47,880 nucleotides of DNA, taken from the IMG/VR virus record IMGVR_UViG_3300038678_000083, positions 1 through 47,880 of that record. One strand, 5' to 3'. The position numbers and the translations under genes are program-made. This document shows positions 39,662 to 47,191 of the stretch, piece after piece. The notes beneath the pieces are model-generated. The model did no database searches. It was not told the origin of the DNA and was given only the letters and a program-made list of their open reading frames with translations. Within the stretch, counting starts at the first letter, position 1; every line of letters begins with the position of its first letter. The stretch is from a virus.

Positions 39662-41069
39662 CGTCTTTTAGATCATCGTCTTCGCCAAACATTTCAAGAC
39701 CTTCGACTTTTGGCTTTTCCTCGAAAACAATGCCCTCTCTGATTTCTTCTTCGGCAAACGCCAGATCTTGCATACCAGACTCACGTCCCAACTTATTAAC
39801 TTCAGCCATTTTTTTGCTGTTATCTAATTTCTCGCTGGTGGTTGGTTCAGATAGTGAATCCCACGTTACAACGATTTTATCTTTAGCAGGCTTTATGATG
39901 CCTCTTTTAATAAGATAATTTAAAAAGGCAATGATCATCGGTGAAAGCGTGTTTTCGTTTCGGCTTTCTGCTGTATCTGCAAATGCAGTTGCATTACCGA
40001 CACTGGCCTGTTTATTCATTTGCACGCCAACGATTTCAGATGCAGGCTCATTAATTGACGCAGCATAAACGTTAAGCGAGTTGGTAAACGGTTGTGTTGG
40101 ATCTGCTAATGTTGATTGTAATGAATGAAGATCCATGCCAAAAGTGGTAAGCATCGTATTAAATCCGCTTGCAAAATCATCTGATGCCTGTTCCCATGCC
40201 TCTGCTGCATCTTTGTCATTAGTGATCAGGTTAGCAACTTGATCATTATTGACATTAACAACAGTCCTTTGTTTTGCATTTTTGAATAAGCCTTCAGAAC
40301 CGGCAGCGCATATTTTTTCTAAATCCATTAATGCATTAAAGCCAGCCTCGTTTGCAGGGATGCCAAAAATTGACCCATCGTCTGCACCTTCAGCAAAAAC
40401 GAATAAGCGGGTCGGATCAAGTTGAATTTCAGAGTTTTCAATAGGATTGCGATCACCACTAACATTTTGGCGAAAATTGTAATGCGTAGGCATGCCGTAA
40501 TCTTCGCTACTTAGATCTGAATTTGTATTGACGTTATCAACACTTATTTGTGATTCAGGCACAGGAACTAACTTGATTAACGCTTCGATGCCCCCGATTT
40601 GTGTCGATGGCTTTGTCGCATCCAGTTTGGCGCCTTCTGCAACGCTTTCCCTTACTATAGGGATAATGCCAGCATAGCGGCCAATACGATTGCGCCAATC
40701 CAGCCCTTTTAGGCGTGCGAATAAATCAAACTTATTTATTAATATTTCAACGTCTTTCTCGAATTCAGTTAGTGAGCGTTTGCCATCAAATTCACCCTCT
40801 GTAATCGCTGGGTGAGACTGCCAGCATTTATTAGGCAAATCATGAATACCAGCTTTGGCAATACCGAAACGGGCCTGCATATTCCAGTGCATGTCGAAGT
40901 TTACAATCTTAGGATATCCGGCAACAATCCAAACATCACGCTTTAGATCGGCAGCATGGTAACCACCGGATAATCGATAACCAAAATTAGATGAGCGGTT
41001 AGCACCTGAACGAGCGTTAGCCTGTAATTTTCTGCGAGCTTTTTGCTTTTTTGAAGGCATGAAAGGCAC
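39642..41069 (-). CDS. Portal protein (DUF1073-like)
   Basis: 475 residues. Portal dodecamers form the DNA entry channel of the head. The N-terminus is basic (PSKKQKARRKLQANARSG), then the DUF1073-type block NKCWQSHPAITEG, RIGRYAGIIPIVRES, FGIPANEAGFNALMDLEKI, and VGVQMNKQASVGNATAFADT in the C-terminal stem/crown region, ending in an acidic tail (GEDDDLKDDDKSTD). Identification is by these blocks plus the following MuF gene. It lies about 29 kb after terL on the late strand. Confidence 0.8.
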   Translation of the reverse strand: MPFMPSKKQKARRKLQANARSGANRSSNFGYRLSGGYHAADLKRDVWIVAGYPKIVNFDMHWNMQARFGIAKAGIHDLPNKCWQSHPAITEGEFDGKRSLTEFEKDVEILINKFDLFARLKGLDWRNRIGRYAGIIPIVRESVAEGAKLDATKPSTQIGGIEALIKLVPVPESQISVDNVNTNSDLSSEDYGMPTHYNFRQNVSGDRNPIENSEIQLDPTRLFVFAEGADDGSIFGIPANEAGFNALMDLEKICAAGSEGLFKNAKQRTVVNVNNDQVANLITNDKDAAEAWEQASDDFASGFNTMLTTFGMDLHSLQSTLADPTQPFTNSLNVYAASINEPASEIVGVQMNKQASVGNATAFADTAESRNENTLSPMIIAFLNYLIKRGIIKPAKDKIVVTWDSLSEPTTSEKLDNSKKMAEVNKLGRESGMQDLAFAEEEIREGIVFEEKPKVEGLEMFGEDDDLKDDDKSTD

Positions 41070-41127
41070 CGTTTAAAATAGATGCCTTTATTTTATCATA
41101 AATTTTGTTTGAGTTGAATTTTTGGGT

Positions 41128-41535
41128 TTATATGGTCCCGTGAATTGATTTTCTATGTTTGAATTTCTCCCATGGACTGGCGAACAATTGGATATAAGTT
41201 CTTTTTGTGTCGCATAGGATGTTGTAAATGTTTGCGTATTCATGCTTTTTAATTTCGCGAATTAATCTGTACTCTGCAAATGGTGTGGCACCTTCCCATG
41301 TTTCGTCAAAATATTTACCACCTTTACCATTAACAACATGTACAACGCCTTTGTCACCACCAGCCCAGCAAAGCAAAACCTTGTCAGCTCGATCAGTTTT
41401 TACAGCCTGAACAGAATTATAATGACATGCCGAATTGCACAGTGAATATTGCGCATCAATGAACTTCTTCTTATCTAATAGCGGATAATGAACAACAGCA
41501 AATTGATTTATTTTTTCCTGTAGTCCCACAATCAA
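41128..41535 (-). CDS. Hypothetical protein with papain-like residue order
   Basis: 135 residues. CNSACHYNSVQAV (about 32-44), GVVHVVNGKGGKYFDETWEG (about 63-82) and a C-terminal YRLIREIKKHEY give Cys...His...Asn/Asp in the order seen in papain/transglutaminase-like folds. This could be coincidental. It overlaps the 83-residue gene by four bases. Confidence 0.52.
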   Translation of the reverse strand: MIVGLQEKINQFAVVHYPLLDKKKFIDAQYSLCNSACHYNSVQAVKTDRADKVLLCWAGGDKGVVHVVNGKGGKYFDETWEGATPFAEYRLIREIKKHEYANIYNILCDTKRTYIQLFASPWEKFKHRKSIHGTI

Positions 41536-41783
41536 ATCCCCAATTTATCAGTAATAAAAATAACATCAGCAATAGCAGCATCAAGATCAGCGCCATGATT
41601 GAAATGCATATCAATATCAGTTTCTATCGTTGCCGATTTCGATTTAACCTTGAAGACAATTTTCGGCGTTTCACAAGTCAGGTCAACACCAAAATCAACG
41701 ATTTCAGTTTTCTTGACTTCTGCAATTTTATAATCATCTTTCATTTGCATTATGTGCGTGCGGTTTTCTGTTATTGTTATCAT
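41532..41783 (-). CDS. Hypothetical protein (83 aa)
   Basis: Beta-rich middle (PKIVFKVKSKSATIETDIDM), acidic C-terminus. Overlaps both neighbours by four bases, so it is co-translated with the Dam-like methylase. No family recognised. Confidence 0.58.
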   Translation of the reverse strand: MITITENRTHIMQMKDDYKIAEVKKTEIVDFGVDLTCETPKIVFKVKSKSATIETDIDMHFNHGADLDAAIADVIFITDKLGI

Positions 41784-42346
41784 ACTGAATACCTTTTTTG
41801 ATCGCGGTTAAAGCGGACTTGTTTACATTCTCCACCATGATTAAATGGTGTAAATAAAAAGAAGCATAAAGGAAAGTTTGCACCGCTTGAAACGGTCTTC
41901 CCATGCTTGTCAATTCTGGTGAATTTTTTGCCGTCATGCGTTAAGAACTGAATACGGCCATCAGGAACATAAATGATCGTTGCTTCACGTTCGCAGCGTT
42001 GAAACCAATCACGATCCGGTGCATGGGTGCAGCATAATAATGTTGTAACGCCGTTTTTTGCTTCGGTTGATATTTTATCGACAAACACATCCATCATAGA
42101 AAAAGGTGGGTTACAATAAAACACATCCAATGCTGACTTGGTAATTTGTTCATATTTGACAAGCCAATCTTTTGTCAATGCGTTTGATTTTTTATCCCAG
42201 TACGTTGCAGCTTTTCTACTGTTTGCTCTTGCTGCAACATCGTGAACAATATTTATATTTGCAACATCTTCTAATTGATGAATGATCCACCAAGGAGTTT
42301 GCGAATTATCCGCTTCAATATCATTTGAATTATATGCACTATGCAT
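41780..42346 (-). CDS. Phage Dam-like DNA N6-adenine methyltransferase
   Basis: 188 residues. The catalytic NPPF motif is in DVFYCNPPFSMMDVF near residues 74-88, with an upstream acidic AdoMet site less clear. DNA_N6-adenine_MTase (Dam family) phage enzymes are this size. It would methylate adenine in a short site, possibly protecting phage DNA; the site is not predictable here. The stop overlaps the next gene. No matching restriction enzyme nearby. Confidence 0.83.
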   Translation of the reverse strand: MHSAYNSNDIEADNSQTPWWIIHQLEDVANINIVHDVAARANSRKAATYWDKKSNALTKDWLVKYEQITKSALDVFYCNPPFSMMDVFVDKISTEAKNGVTTLLCCTHAPDRDWFQRCEREATIIYVPDGRIQFLTHDGKKFTRIDKHGKTVSSGANFPLCFFLFTPFNHGGECKQVRFNRDQKRYSV

Positions 42347-42575
42347 TTTTATTCCCTACTTTGGACTTTTCGTATTCTCTACCCATATTAAAGGCGTCTG
42401 TTGCGAATTCATTAAATGATTCTTTAAATACTTTTTCTATTCGCTCAATCTCGCTTTTGTCATCACCATTTACTATTTCAGCAAAACTACCTCTGGCAGC
42501 ATCAAGTAATAGGTTATATAGACCACTGTAGTCTGTGGCATCCTCTATCGTTACAACTTCTTTAATATTCATCAC
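42339..42575 (-). CDS. Small acidic helical protein (78 aa)
   Basis: Starts MMNIKEVVTIEDATDY, mostly helical, acidic. Overlaps the methylase gene by eight bases. GGGGTGAG precedes the ATG. No family recognised. Confidence 0.58.
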   Translation of the reverse strand: MMNIKEVVTIEDATDYSGLYNLLLDAARGSFAEIVNGDDKSEIERIEKVFKESFNEFATDAFNMGREYEKSKVGNKNA

Positions 42576-42592
42576 TCACCCCTATTTAATTA

Positions 42593-42931
42593 TTATGTCC
42601 GAACATCTAAATCATGAAAAGTTAGCGGTAACCGCTCGCTAGGATTGCAATGAACCCTATCACGATAGCATTCGGCCTCGGTGATCGACTCCCTGCCATC
42701 AGCAACATCGCACCGATTATCATTAAGGCAATTACATTCATTGCAAACCTGCCTTTGATTATTAAAATAAAACTCAGTGAACGCTTGTCCTTTGCATTTA
42801 CCGCCAATTTTATGCGGGAATTTATAAGCTTTGCACCAGCAAATAGGGCGAGGATCATCTCTTTTTAATCTGGCTTTACGTTTCCGCAACACCTCTGATT
42901 TTTGCCATTCGATTTCCTGCTTGCTTCGCAT
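42593..42931 (-). CDS. Cysteine-rich hypothetical protein (112 aa)
   Basis: Basic N-terminus, then seven or more cysteines (CWC, CKG, CNECNC, C...C), suggesting zinc binding. The spacing CNECNCLNDNRC is unusual. Precedes DUF4406 gene's stop by two bases. No family recognised. Confidence 0.55.
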   Translation of the reverse strand: MRSKQEIEWQKSEVLRKRKARLKRDDPRPICWCKAYKFPHKIGGKCKGQAFTEFYFNNQRQVCNECNCLNDNRCDVADGRESITEAECYRDRVHCNPSERLPLTFHDLDVRT

Positions 42932-42933
42932 GA

Positions 42934-43428
42934 TTATTCCTCAATAATCTCTAAACCTATTTTAAATGCAAGCGCTTTTTCAGCTATTGCACCTTTTGAT
43001 TTTTCCCAACCTTTTAGCATGTAAATGGCATTCGAGCATTGAAGCATTGATATGCAGATTTGCATGCATTCTGGTTGGGTTAAGCCATCAGGAAGAATTG
43101 CGGGATTTAATACGATATGACCTTTTGCTTTTAATAGCTCTGCTGCGATGAAGAATGCTTCACGGTTGCAGTTTGGTAGGCCTGTCATTGGTCCTGCGAT
43201 ATAAAATTTCTTTGGTTTGTTATTTGCCATTAAAGGCGTTAGCCATTCTCTTTGCTCAATATGGCATTCAGCATAAAGATGTGTAGGCTCAGCTTTATAC
43301 AATTTTATCTGACCATCACAAAATTGCCCCCAAAGCCAACCGTCAGGAGAAGAAACAACACCTTTATCTTTTACGGGCCATTTAGTAACATTCTCAAATA
43401 ACCAATTAAGCGCATCAACTTTATTCAT
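42934..43428 (-). CDS. DUF4406 deoxyribosyltransferase-like protein
   Basis: 164 residues from ATG at 43428, chosen because GAGGG precedes it; the longer frame to 43473 lacks one. Residues about 70-164 match DUF4406, a nucleoside 2-deoxyribosyltransferase-like Rossmann domain: KFYIAGPMTGLPNCNREAFF, ILPDGLTQPE, and YMLKGWEKSKGAIAEKALA. Such phage enzymes may salvage nucleotides. The N-terminal 60 residues are an extra domain (DGWLWGQFCDGQIKLYKA). Confidence 0.75.
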   Translation of the reverse strand: MNKVDALNWLFENVTKWPVKDKGVVSSPDGWLWGQFCDGQIKLYKAEPTHLYAECHIEQREWLTPLMANNKPKKFYIAGPMTGLPNCNREAFFIAAELLKAKGHIVLNPAILPDGLTQPECMQICISMLQCSNAIYMLKGWEKSKGAIAEKALAFKIGLEIIEE

Positions 43429-43463
43429 TTCACCCTCGTTTACTTTTAAATAAATACGTAGTA

Positions 43464-43506
43464 TATTAAACACAATACACTATAGAATTGAATTTATCAA
43501 ACATAA
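43464..43506. promoter_or_regulatory. Operator pair between divergent DUF4406 and endolysin genes
   Basis: TATTAAACACAA (43464-43475) and TATCAAACATAA (43495-43506), 31 bp apart. A minus-strand -10 TATACT and a plus-strand -10 TATAGA are both present, so it may serve both directions; -35 boxes are weak. Confidence 0.5.
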
Positions 43507-43517
43507 AGGTAAATATA

Positions 43518-43922
43518 ATGCCAAAAATCACCAAAAACATTTCAACGCATGAATTAGACTGTAAATGTGGCGATAAAGATTGCAATGTAACCATCTTGCC
43601 AAACGAGCCAATTATTAAAATTGTGCAGTTAGCTTGTGATTATTTTAAGCGCAAGTATAAGGTCGTAAAAGTTACGTTAGTGATTAAAAGCGGTGCACGT
43701 TGCTATGTTTATAATAGATTGCCTCATATTGGCAGCAACGATAATAGCCAGCACCCGCGCGCATGTGCAATTGATTTTAAAATATATTTGCCATCAGGTG
43801 AGCAAGTGCCGACTAAAGATGTTTATGAATATTTGGATAAAAAATACCCAGACTCTTTAGGTCTGGGTTTGTATGGTACTTTTAACCATGCTGATGGTCG
43901 TGCGGTTAAGGGTCGGTGGTAG
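43518..43922 (+). CDS. Peptidase M15-type endolysin
   Basis: 134 residues from ATG at 43518, with AAAGG 9 bases upstream; an earlier ATG at 43488 has none. SGARCYVYNRLPHIG, then SQHPRACAIDFKI with HxxxxxxD zinc ligands, and the third ligand in TFNHADGRAV near the end match M15 (VanY/L-alanyl-D-glutamate) peptidases. It would cleave the peptide cross-links at lysis. It faces the tailspike gene and is separated from the holin-like gene by most of the genome. Confidence 0.83.
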   Translation: MPKITKNISTHELDCKCGDKDCNVTILPNEPIIKIVQLACDYFKRKYKVVKVTLVIKSGARCYVYNRLPHIGSNDNSQHPRACAIDFKIYLPSGEQVPTKDVYEYLDKKYPDSLGLGLYGTFNHADGRAVKGRW

Positions 43923-43925
43923 GCG

Positions 43926-46427
43926 CTAATTGCCTGTAAGTACTCTTTGTTCTAACCAAATAGATCCGATTATAGTGTAAGCATCACTAACATCCCAGTC
44001 ATTTTCAGAGCCACCCGACAATACACCGGTTGCTGTGGTTGCTGTATTTGATGTTATTGTAGTAGTGCTTCCATCGGTTGTATTATTTAATGTTAGACCT
44101 ATAAGACTATCAACTGCCCACGATTGCCCTGTATCGGTTAAGACTGCTGCATCGGCAGCACCATCATGAGTTCCACTGAATACAGTGCCTGTAGTGCCAT
44201 CATTAGCATAACCTTGAAGTACATACTTATCAGTCGGAGCACCTTGCTCACTTGATCTAAGTGTTTGCACTCTCTCACCTTCATGGCCTAGCCAAAACGG
44301 CGCTACAAATCCTGTTTGCTTGTTGGCTGCGTCTATACCTTCCATTGTATTACCTACAGAGGTATATCCAGCGCCGGTTACATTAATACAGAAGTCACCT
44401 GCTAATGGTGTCTTACTAGTCCAGAAACGATTGTAATTAATGCTGCCGTTTTTAGATCCGGCAAAGTTTACACAGTTTCTGCCAATTGTCCCTAAATCTA
44501 AATGGCAATTTCTTACTTCAACATTAGCGAATTTCTTGGTGTAGCTAACTGCATCTTGAGCTATATCGAAGATTTTTGTCCCGTCAATAATTACATTAAT
44601 AGGTTTAGCAGGAGTTGATGGGGCAACTTCAAATAAGAATATACCGTTTAATAAGGAGTCTTTAACTATTCCATCTGTGATATTTAAATCAAAGTTTTCA
44701 GATGTGGCACTGAATTTAATAATTATATCACCAGATACAATATTGCTATCCCAGTTCAATGTAGACTTAAATCCAGCCAAACTGGATGTTGTATTAGTTG
44801 TAATGCGAACATTATTAGAAACCTTAGATAAGCATTCATTATAACTTAATGTGAACTCAATCTCTCTATCAGGTTTTGAGTTAATGTTAGTAGAGTTAAT
44901 GTCAATAGCGTTATCTATCATATAGTTATGGTGTATATTAGTTGCGTGTACTCCATTAGGAGCTATAGCTCCTTTAGGTATGGTTCCGTCTGCTGTGCTC
45001 GTCTGACCTTGAATATTGTTATGGTGTATATTAGATTCATTAATAGATTGCAGGTAGTAACCACAATCTCTAGGATTGGTTATTTTATTACCTTTTGACT
45101 CTATACCAGAAGGGTCGTAAGCATACTCAGGTGCGCCAGCTATAAATCTATTAGAATATAAACATATTGCATAAGTGGCTGTATCATCAAAACCATTTAG
45201 CCCTGCATTAGCTATCGTGTTATAGTTAGCTTGTCCTTTGTGGCAGTTACCCCATACATCAACGCCACGCTTCATGTGGCTACATTTCATATTGTTATTG
45301 TTAGCTTGTAAATCTTCTACTCTACCTGTAAGGACGGTAATAGAGCCTTGGAAAGCAATACATGTTGCAGGTACACCAATATTAGTATTATCAATATCAT
45401 TACCTGTTTTAGATACAAACACATTATTATTCGCTATCGGCCGAATACACTTAAAGGCACTAGTTAAGTTAGTGAAGTACACCCAGTAGTTGTGCTTGAA
45501 GTTCTCGAAGTAGCACTCGGTCACAGCATTGTCTTGCACTTCTTTTGTTAGCGCACCAAACCTCAGCCCCGCCGCACCCCCGCCACTAGCCAAGTTATTA
45601 CCAATAAACCCTACCTTATTAAATGAGGTATTACTCTCATCTACTGAGTTAAATAAGTTATCGACTAGCGTTGCTGGTTTAACCACGAACTGGCTAACTT
45701 GAGCGCCTAGTGCCCCAAAAAATTTAGATTTATTTGGCATAGACGCACTGACCATACATTTATTGCTGACTATCACATTAATACCAAGTGTTGCCGCATA
45801 AGTAACAACAGCAGTATCATCGGTCGTACCTGCCTCAACTCCGTCACCTACAGCATCTTCAGCTGCACCTAACTGCCGAAGAGTAACTGTATCATTATAA
45901 ATTTGTATAGCAGCATGGCCAAAACCAGTTAATGCAGGGCTACCAACGTTAGGACTTGCACCAGCAGTAACAATATAATCAGCGTTGGTGTTGATTACGT
46001 GCAGCGGCTTATCAGTAGGAAATACAATGGTACTATCTATCATTAATTGACGTGTTGCGAATTCAGTAACAACATCAACACTTGTGTTCAGCAACCCTTG
46101 AACAACAAAAAATCTCGCATCATCATCGCCAGTAAAAGTACCTGATGTTGTAAAAGGCAAAGCAGACGGCAATGGAGCATAAACAACACCAGCCTCCTCG
46201 ACGGTTTTAACATTATCATCAATGGCAAAAACAATTGAAGCAGCATAAGCAATAGGCACAGTAAAACCCATTTTTTTAATCCGACCTGCAACAGTATCGC
46301 GCTGTACACTAAGTCGATCTTGCCACGTATCAGCCTGTGCATTTACCGCCTGATCAAGATTCTCAGCATTATCGCTCAAATCCCTAGCATCAGTACTTGG
46401 CACCGCATTTCCTGTATTAAAAGCCAT
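43926..46427 (-). CDS. Tailspike / receptor-binding protein
   Basis: 833 residues. The N-terminus MAFNTGNAVPSTDARDLSDN (then DADTW-like QADTWQDRLSVQRDTVAG) is a common virion-attachment start of phage tailspikes. The rest is a long Asn/Gly/Ser/Ile-rich array of short strands (for example GNNLASGGGAAGLRFG, ANNNVFVSKTGNDIDNTNIG), typical of a right-handed beta-helix that may cleave surface polysaccharide. The last 90 residues (GTVFSGTHDGAADAAV...) form a separate beta-rich cap. The substrate cannot be read from sequence. Confidence 0.83.
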   Translation of the reverse strand: MAFNTGNAVPSTDARDLSDNAENLDQAVNAQADTWQDRLSVQRDTVAGRIKKMGFTVPIAYAASIVFAIDDNVKTVEEAGVVYAPLPSALPFTTSGTFTGDDDARFFVVQGLLNTSVDVVTEFATRQLMIDSTIVFPTDKPLHVINTNADYIVTAGASPNVGSPALTGFGHAAIQIYNDTVTLRQLGAAEDAVGDGVEAGTTDDTAVVTYAATLGINVIVSNKCMVSASMPNKSKFFGALGAQVSQFVVKPATLVDNLFNSVDESNTSFNKVGFIGNNLASGGGAAGLRFGALTKEVQDNAVTECYFENFKHNYWVYFTNLTSAFKCIRPIANNNVFVSKTGNDIDNTNIGVPATCIAFQGSITVLTGRVEDLQANNNNMKCSHMKRGVDVWGNCHKGQANYNTIANAGLNGFDDTATYAICLYSNRFIAGAPEYAYDPSGIESKGNKITNPRDCGYYLQSINESNIHHNNIQGQTSTADGTIPKGAIAPNGVHATNIHHNYMIDNAIDINSTNINSKPDREIEFTLSYNECLSKVSNNVRITTNTTSSLAGFKSTLNWDSNIVSGDIIIKFSATSENFDLNITDGIVKDSLLNGIFLFEVAPSTPAKPINVIIDGTKIFDIAQDAVSYTKKFANVEVRNCHLDLGTIGRNCVNFAGSKNGSINYNRFWTSKTPLAGDFCINVTGAGYTSVGNTMEGIDAANKQTGFVAPFWLGHEGERVQTLRSSEQGAPTDKYVLQGYANDGTTGTVFSGTHDGAADAAVLTDTGQSWAVDSLIGLTLNNTTDGSTTTITSNTATTATGVLSGGSENDWDVSDAYTIIGSIWLEQRVLTGN

Positions 46428-46467
46428 ACTTATTCCTAATCAAAATCATATTGTTGTTATTTTAACA

Positions 46468-47064
46468 TTATACTATTTTATAAGCTAATAAAGCTGATTT
46501 TAGTGGCTCTAATTGCTTTAAAGCTGTTGCTTTTATTAATGCGTATTTAGCTTTCTTATATACTTCATGGGCTTTTTCTGGTGAGTCAAACCCACCAAGC
46601 CTCTTTGGTTTGCCGTTAACACTTAACTCTGATTGAAACTTATTATTACGCTTATTAAAGCTAACTCCTCTAGGGTGTATTCCCCTAGTTGCTTTGCTGT
46701 CAGTTAGTAATACGTTTATTTCATTAGATACAAATAAGCACATATCAGGGGAATAAACTTTATTTCCTTGGGATAATAAGTCCTTGTCCAAGCATTTACC
46801 CTGCCAATCTTGTTTAATCATCCATGCTTTAAAATTACTGAATGTTAACCATTCAGCACAGACTGAACATCCAGTATAGGTAGGGAAGTTCTTTTGGTAT
46901 TTTACTGAGTAACACCGCTCAAGCATGTGATGCCACCTTTTGTAAAACGGGCACTTTGTGCTCTTGTTGTTTATTTTTATTTCTATCTTATACCAAGCGT
47001 CATTAATACCAGTTCCGTATACTAATTTTCTATTGTTTTTGTTTGCTGTTATCTCTATGAACAT
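46468..47064 (-). CDS. HNH-like protein with AP2 domain (homing endonuclease-like)
   Basis: 198 residues. The N-terminal part (PFYKRWHHMLERCYSVKYQK, TYTGCSVCAEWLTFSNFKAW) is a conserved block of free-standing phage endonucleases. Residues about 135-185 (GIHPRGVSFNKRNNKFQSEL, then GGFDSPEKAHEVY) match the AP2 DNA-binding fold. It sits between gpJ and the tailspike, a typical invasion site near receptor-binding genes. AAGG precedes the ATG. Confidence 0.78.
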   Translation of the reverse strand: MFIEITANKNNRKLVYGTGINDAWYKIEIKINNKSTKCPFYKRWHHMLERCYSVKYQKNFPTYTGCSVCAEWLTFSNFKAWMIKQDWQGKCLDKDLLSQGNKVYSPDMCLFVSNEINVLLTDSKATRGIHPRGVSFNKRNNKFQSELSVNGKPKRLGGFDSPEKAHEVYKKAKYALIKATALKQLEPLKSALLAYKIV

Positions 47065-47152
47065 AATGCTAACCTTACTTAAAAGTTACGCTTGATTGAA
47101 GTGGTTACGGAAAAACATCAAGCTAATGTTCTTTCGGCCGCTAAGCCTATCC

Positions 47153-47173
47153 GTAGTTGTAGTTGTAGTTGTA
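47153..47173. repeat. 6-bp tandem repeat (GTAGTT)x3.5
   Basis: Three and a half copies of GTAGTT in the 127-bp gap between gpJ and the HNH/AP2 gene. The rest of the gap holds a weak minus-strand hairpin AACAT/ATGTT followed by TTT, possibly a terminator, and no gene. Confidence 0.7.
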
Positions 47174-47191
47174 TTATACAGGGTTTAACTA

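Noticed and set aside
39642-41069. Anti-CBASS protein Acb1 inside the DUF1073 gene
   Set aside because: DUF1073 is sometimes labelled Acb1-like through domain fusions; the sequence here reads as a portal protein and I see no pair of HxT/HxS phosphodiesterase motifs.
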